From positions 1 to 5,587 of the forward strand of contig CAMVBD010000123.1 in NCBI GenBank assembly GCA_947165615.1: a stretch of 5,587 nt of DNA. The letters are read 5' to 3'. Positions 4,332 through 5,587 of this stretch are shown here, in pieces. The notes beneath the pieces were generated by a model. That model saw nothing but the letters and a program-made list of their open reading frames with translations, did no database searches and was not told where the DNA came from. Positions within the stretch are counted from its first letter, which is position 1. Each line of letters opens with the position of its first letter. Source of the stretch: an uncultured Clostridia bacterium (GTDB lineage Bacteria; Bacillota; Clostridia; Oscillospirales; Acutalibacteraceae). The translations under genes and the position numbers were made by a program.

Positions 4332-5587
4332 AGCCTTCTGTACCGGCTTTCGCGGCGTCAGGACCGGCGGCCAGACGCGCTTCACGCGCTTTGGTGACCT
4401 GCTCGGTAATGGACTCCATGTATTTGCCGTGGAGTTTGAAGCGGGTCGTAAAGACGATCAGGGACAGGAGGATAAACAGAGGCGGCACGGCGTAAAACAC
4501 GAGTTTGATGGCGGTTTTGACCGCGGGAGCGTAAACCACGCCGCTGCCCGCGCCCTTGTCAAAACTCGTAAAGCCCGAAAGCCCCAGCGACGCGAACAGG
4601 ATCACGGTCTGGATGGTATAGGCCATTTTCTGCAAAAAGGCCTTCATGGCGAAGGTGACGCTTGCGCTGCGGTCGCCGAGTTTGACTTCGCCGTAGTCGA
4701 CGATGTCGGCGAGGAACACGGTCTGCGACACGAACATGGACGCGGTGCCGATCGACGCGATCAGGAAAAAGACGTTGAGCCCCATGGTGCCCGTCAGGAG
4801 GTTTCCGGTCAGCGCCATGCCGGCGTACCCGAGCAGCGCCAGAAGGAGCGACGCCTGATAGGTGCGGCGGCGGGAGGTGAACTTCATCATGACCGGGATA
4901 AACGCGAGGCCCACAACGGAACCCACCGTTCCGAACAGCGAAAACGCGGACTGGTTCGTATTGCCCGCCACGGCGTCAAAATAATAGTCCTGCACGCCGG
5001 AGGTGGTGTAAAAGCCCGCGTTTGAGAGCAGCGCGAACAAAATGAACACGCGCAGCTGGTCGTTGCCGCGGAACACGTCGAAAATTTTGCGGAAACTGAA
5101 TTTTTCCTTCGGCTTTGTGACGACGTTTTCCCGCACCCTCGACATGGACAGGAGCGAAAAGAACACAAGCCCCACAGCGCACGCGGCGGCGGTCACGGTG
5201 TAGCCCTTCTGCGTCCAGTCGTAGTTGCCGTCCGCCTTTAAGGTGCCCAGGGCATTGAGCAAAATCGGGGAGCCGATCAGGACCACGCCCTGCCCGAAGC
5301 CGGAAAACGCGCGGGCGACGGTGGCAAGGATGCTGCGCTCCTTCGGGTCGGTGGTAAACGACGGGACCATGCTCCAATACGGAATATCCGCCGCGGTGTT
5401 CGTCATGCCCCACAAGACGCAGAGGACGGCGGCGTAGATATACAGGGCGACGGAATTCGGCTGAAAGCCGGGGTTAAAGAACAGGAAAAACAGCACCACG
5501 GCGTTCATGAGCGACCCCGTGACCACCCACGGGCGGTATTTGCCGAATTTGGTGGAGGTGTTGTCCACGATGGCCCCCATCATGGGG
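4330..5587 (-). CDS. GPH-family (MelB-like) sugar:cation symporter, N-terminus beyond the right edge
   Basis: A major facilitator superfamily transporter of the glycoside-pentoside-hexuronide:cation symporter family, which imports sugars or glycosides with Na+ or H+ across the cytoplasmic membrane. 418 residues are visible, counting an in-frame Pro before the first Met at 5583. They start inside the family signature P-MMGAIVDNTSTKFGKYRPW (MelB: [20 protein letters not shown]), so the first one or two helices are missing and the Met at 5583 is not the true start. Other matches, numbered from that Met: LWGMTNTAADIPYWSMVP (57-74, Asp66 corresponding to MelB Asp124), a charged central loop (about 148-176), LADIVDYGEVKLGDR (291-305, as in MelB LADIVDYGDYKLNIR) and AFLQKMAYTIQT (315-326), whose Lys319 aligns with the functional Lys377 of MelB. 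The cation-site Asp pair before the signature would be outside the window. The C-terminal tail (385-417) is charged and cytoplasmic. Substrate cannot be read from the sequence. The stop at 4330 is 11 bases before the TraX-family gene. Confidence 0.95.
   Translation of the reverse strand, partial: PMMGAIVDNTSTKFGKYRPWVVTGSLMNAVVLFFLFFNPGFQPNSVALYIYAAVLCVLWGMTNTAADIPYWSMVPSFTTDPKERSILATVARAFSGFGQGVVLIGSPILLNALGTLKADGNYDWTQKGYTVTAAACAVGLVFFSLLSMSRVRENVVTKPKEKFSFRKIFDVFRGNDQLRVFILFALLSNAGFYTTSGVQDYYFDAVAGNTNQSAFSLFGTVGSVVGLAFIPVMMKFTSRRRTYQASLLLALLGYAGMALTGNLLTGTMGLNVFFLIASIGTASMFVSQTVFLADIVDYGEVKLGDRSASVTFAMKAFLQKMAYTIQTVILFASLGLSGFTSFDKGAGSGVVYAPAVKTAIKLVFYAVPPLFILLSLIVFTTRFKLHGKYMESITEQVTKAREARLAAGPDAAKAGTEG

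Noticed and set aside
3953..4495. Plus-strand open frame of 180 codons
   Set aside because: Antisense to the TraX-family gene and crossing into the symporter gene; no family features and no credible start.
4429..5025. Plus-strand open frame of 198 codons
   Set aside because: Antisense to well-conserved GPH symporter sequence; its charged, His/Arg-rich composition is typical of shadow frames in GC-rich genes.

Overview
The window looks like a chromosomal segment of a moderately GC-rich, endospore-forming Firmicute of the clostridial type. The evidence is a ypeB spore-germination gene, strong AGGAGG-type ribosome binding sites, compact UUCG-loop or T-tailed intrinsic terminators, and GC-rich third codon positions. 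I cannot name a genus. All six genes lie on the minus strand, so the biological reading order runs from the right end of the window to the left.

From right to left: (1) 4330-5587 is most of a GPH-family (MelB-like) sugar:cation symporter whose N-terminus lies beyond the right edge. (2) 3458-4318 is a TraX-family integral membrane protein, separated from the transporter by 11 bases and probably translationally coupled to it. (3) 2660-3394 is a small membrane protein with a Pro/Tyr/Ala/Gln-rich tail and no recognised function, closed by a textbook terminator at 2618-2644. (4) 1208-2547 is ypeB, needed for cortex-lytic enzyme function in spore germination. It is split by a one-base frameshift in a four-base homopolymer at 1771-1774. 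(5) 676-1011 is a small lipoprotein whose mature part is built from 11-residue repeats, closed by a terminator at 633-670. (6) 1-547 is the N-terminal half of tryptophanyl-tRNA synthetase (trpS) with its own strong promoter at 578-606.

The largest gap, 1012-1207, is not empty. Next to the ypeB stop it holds three consecutive hairpins (1137-1191). After a 33-base spacer comes a heptamer tandem array (1027-1103) that runs up to the Shine-Dalgarno sequence of the lipoprotein gene. This is the part of the window least explained by ordinary gene content.

The genes do not form one pathway. The transporter and TraX gene look like one transcription unit, possibly continuing into the Pro/Tyr-rich membrane protein. 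ypeB begins after a strong terminator and must have its own promoter; a weak sporulation-type candidate is visible. trpS is separately transcribed. I saw no tRNA, rRNA, CRISPR array, transposase or phage gene, and no clear candidate for a wholly new multi-gene system. The most unusual items are the hairpin/heptamer region, the hendecad-repeat lipoprotein and the broken ypeB.
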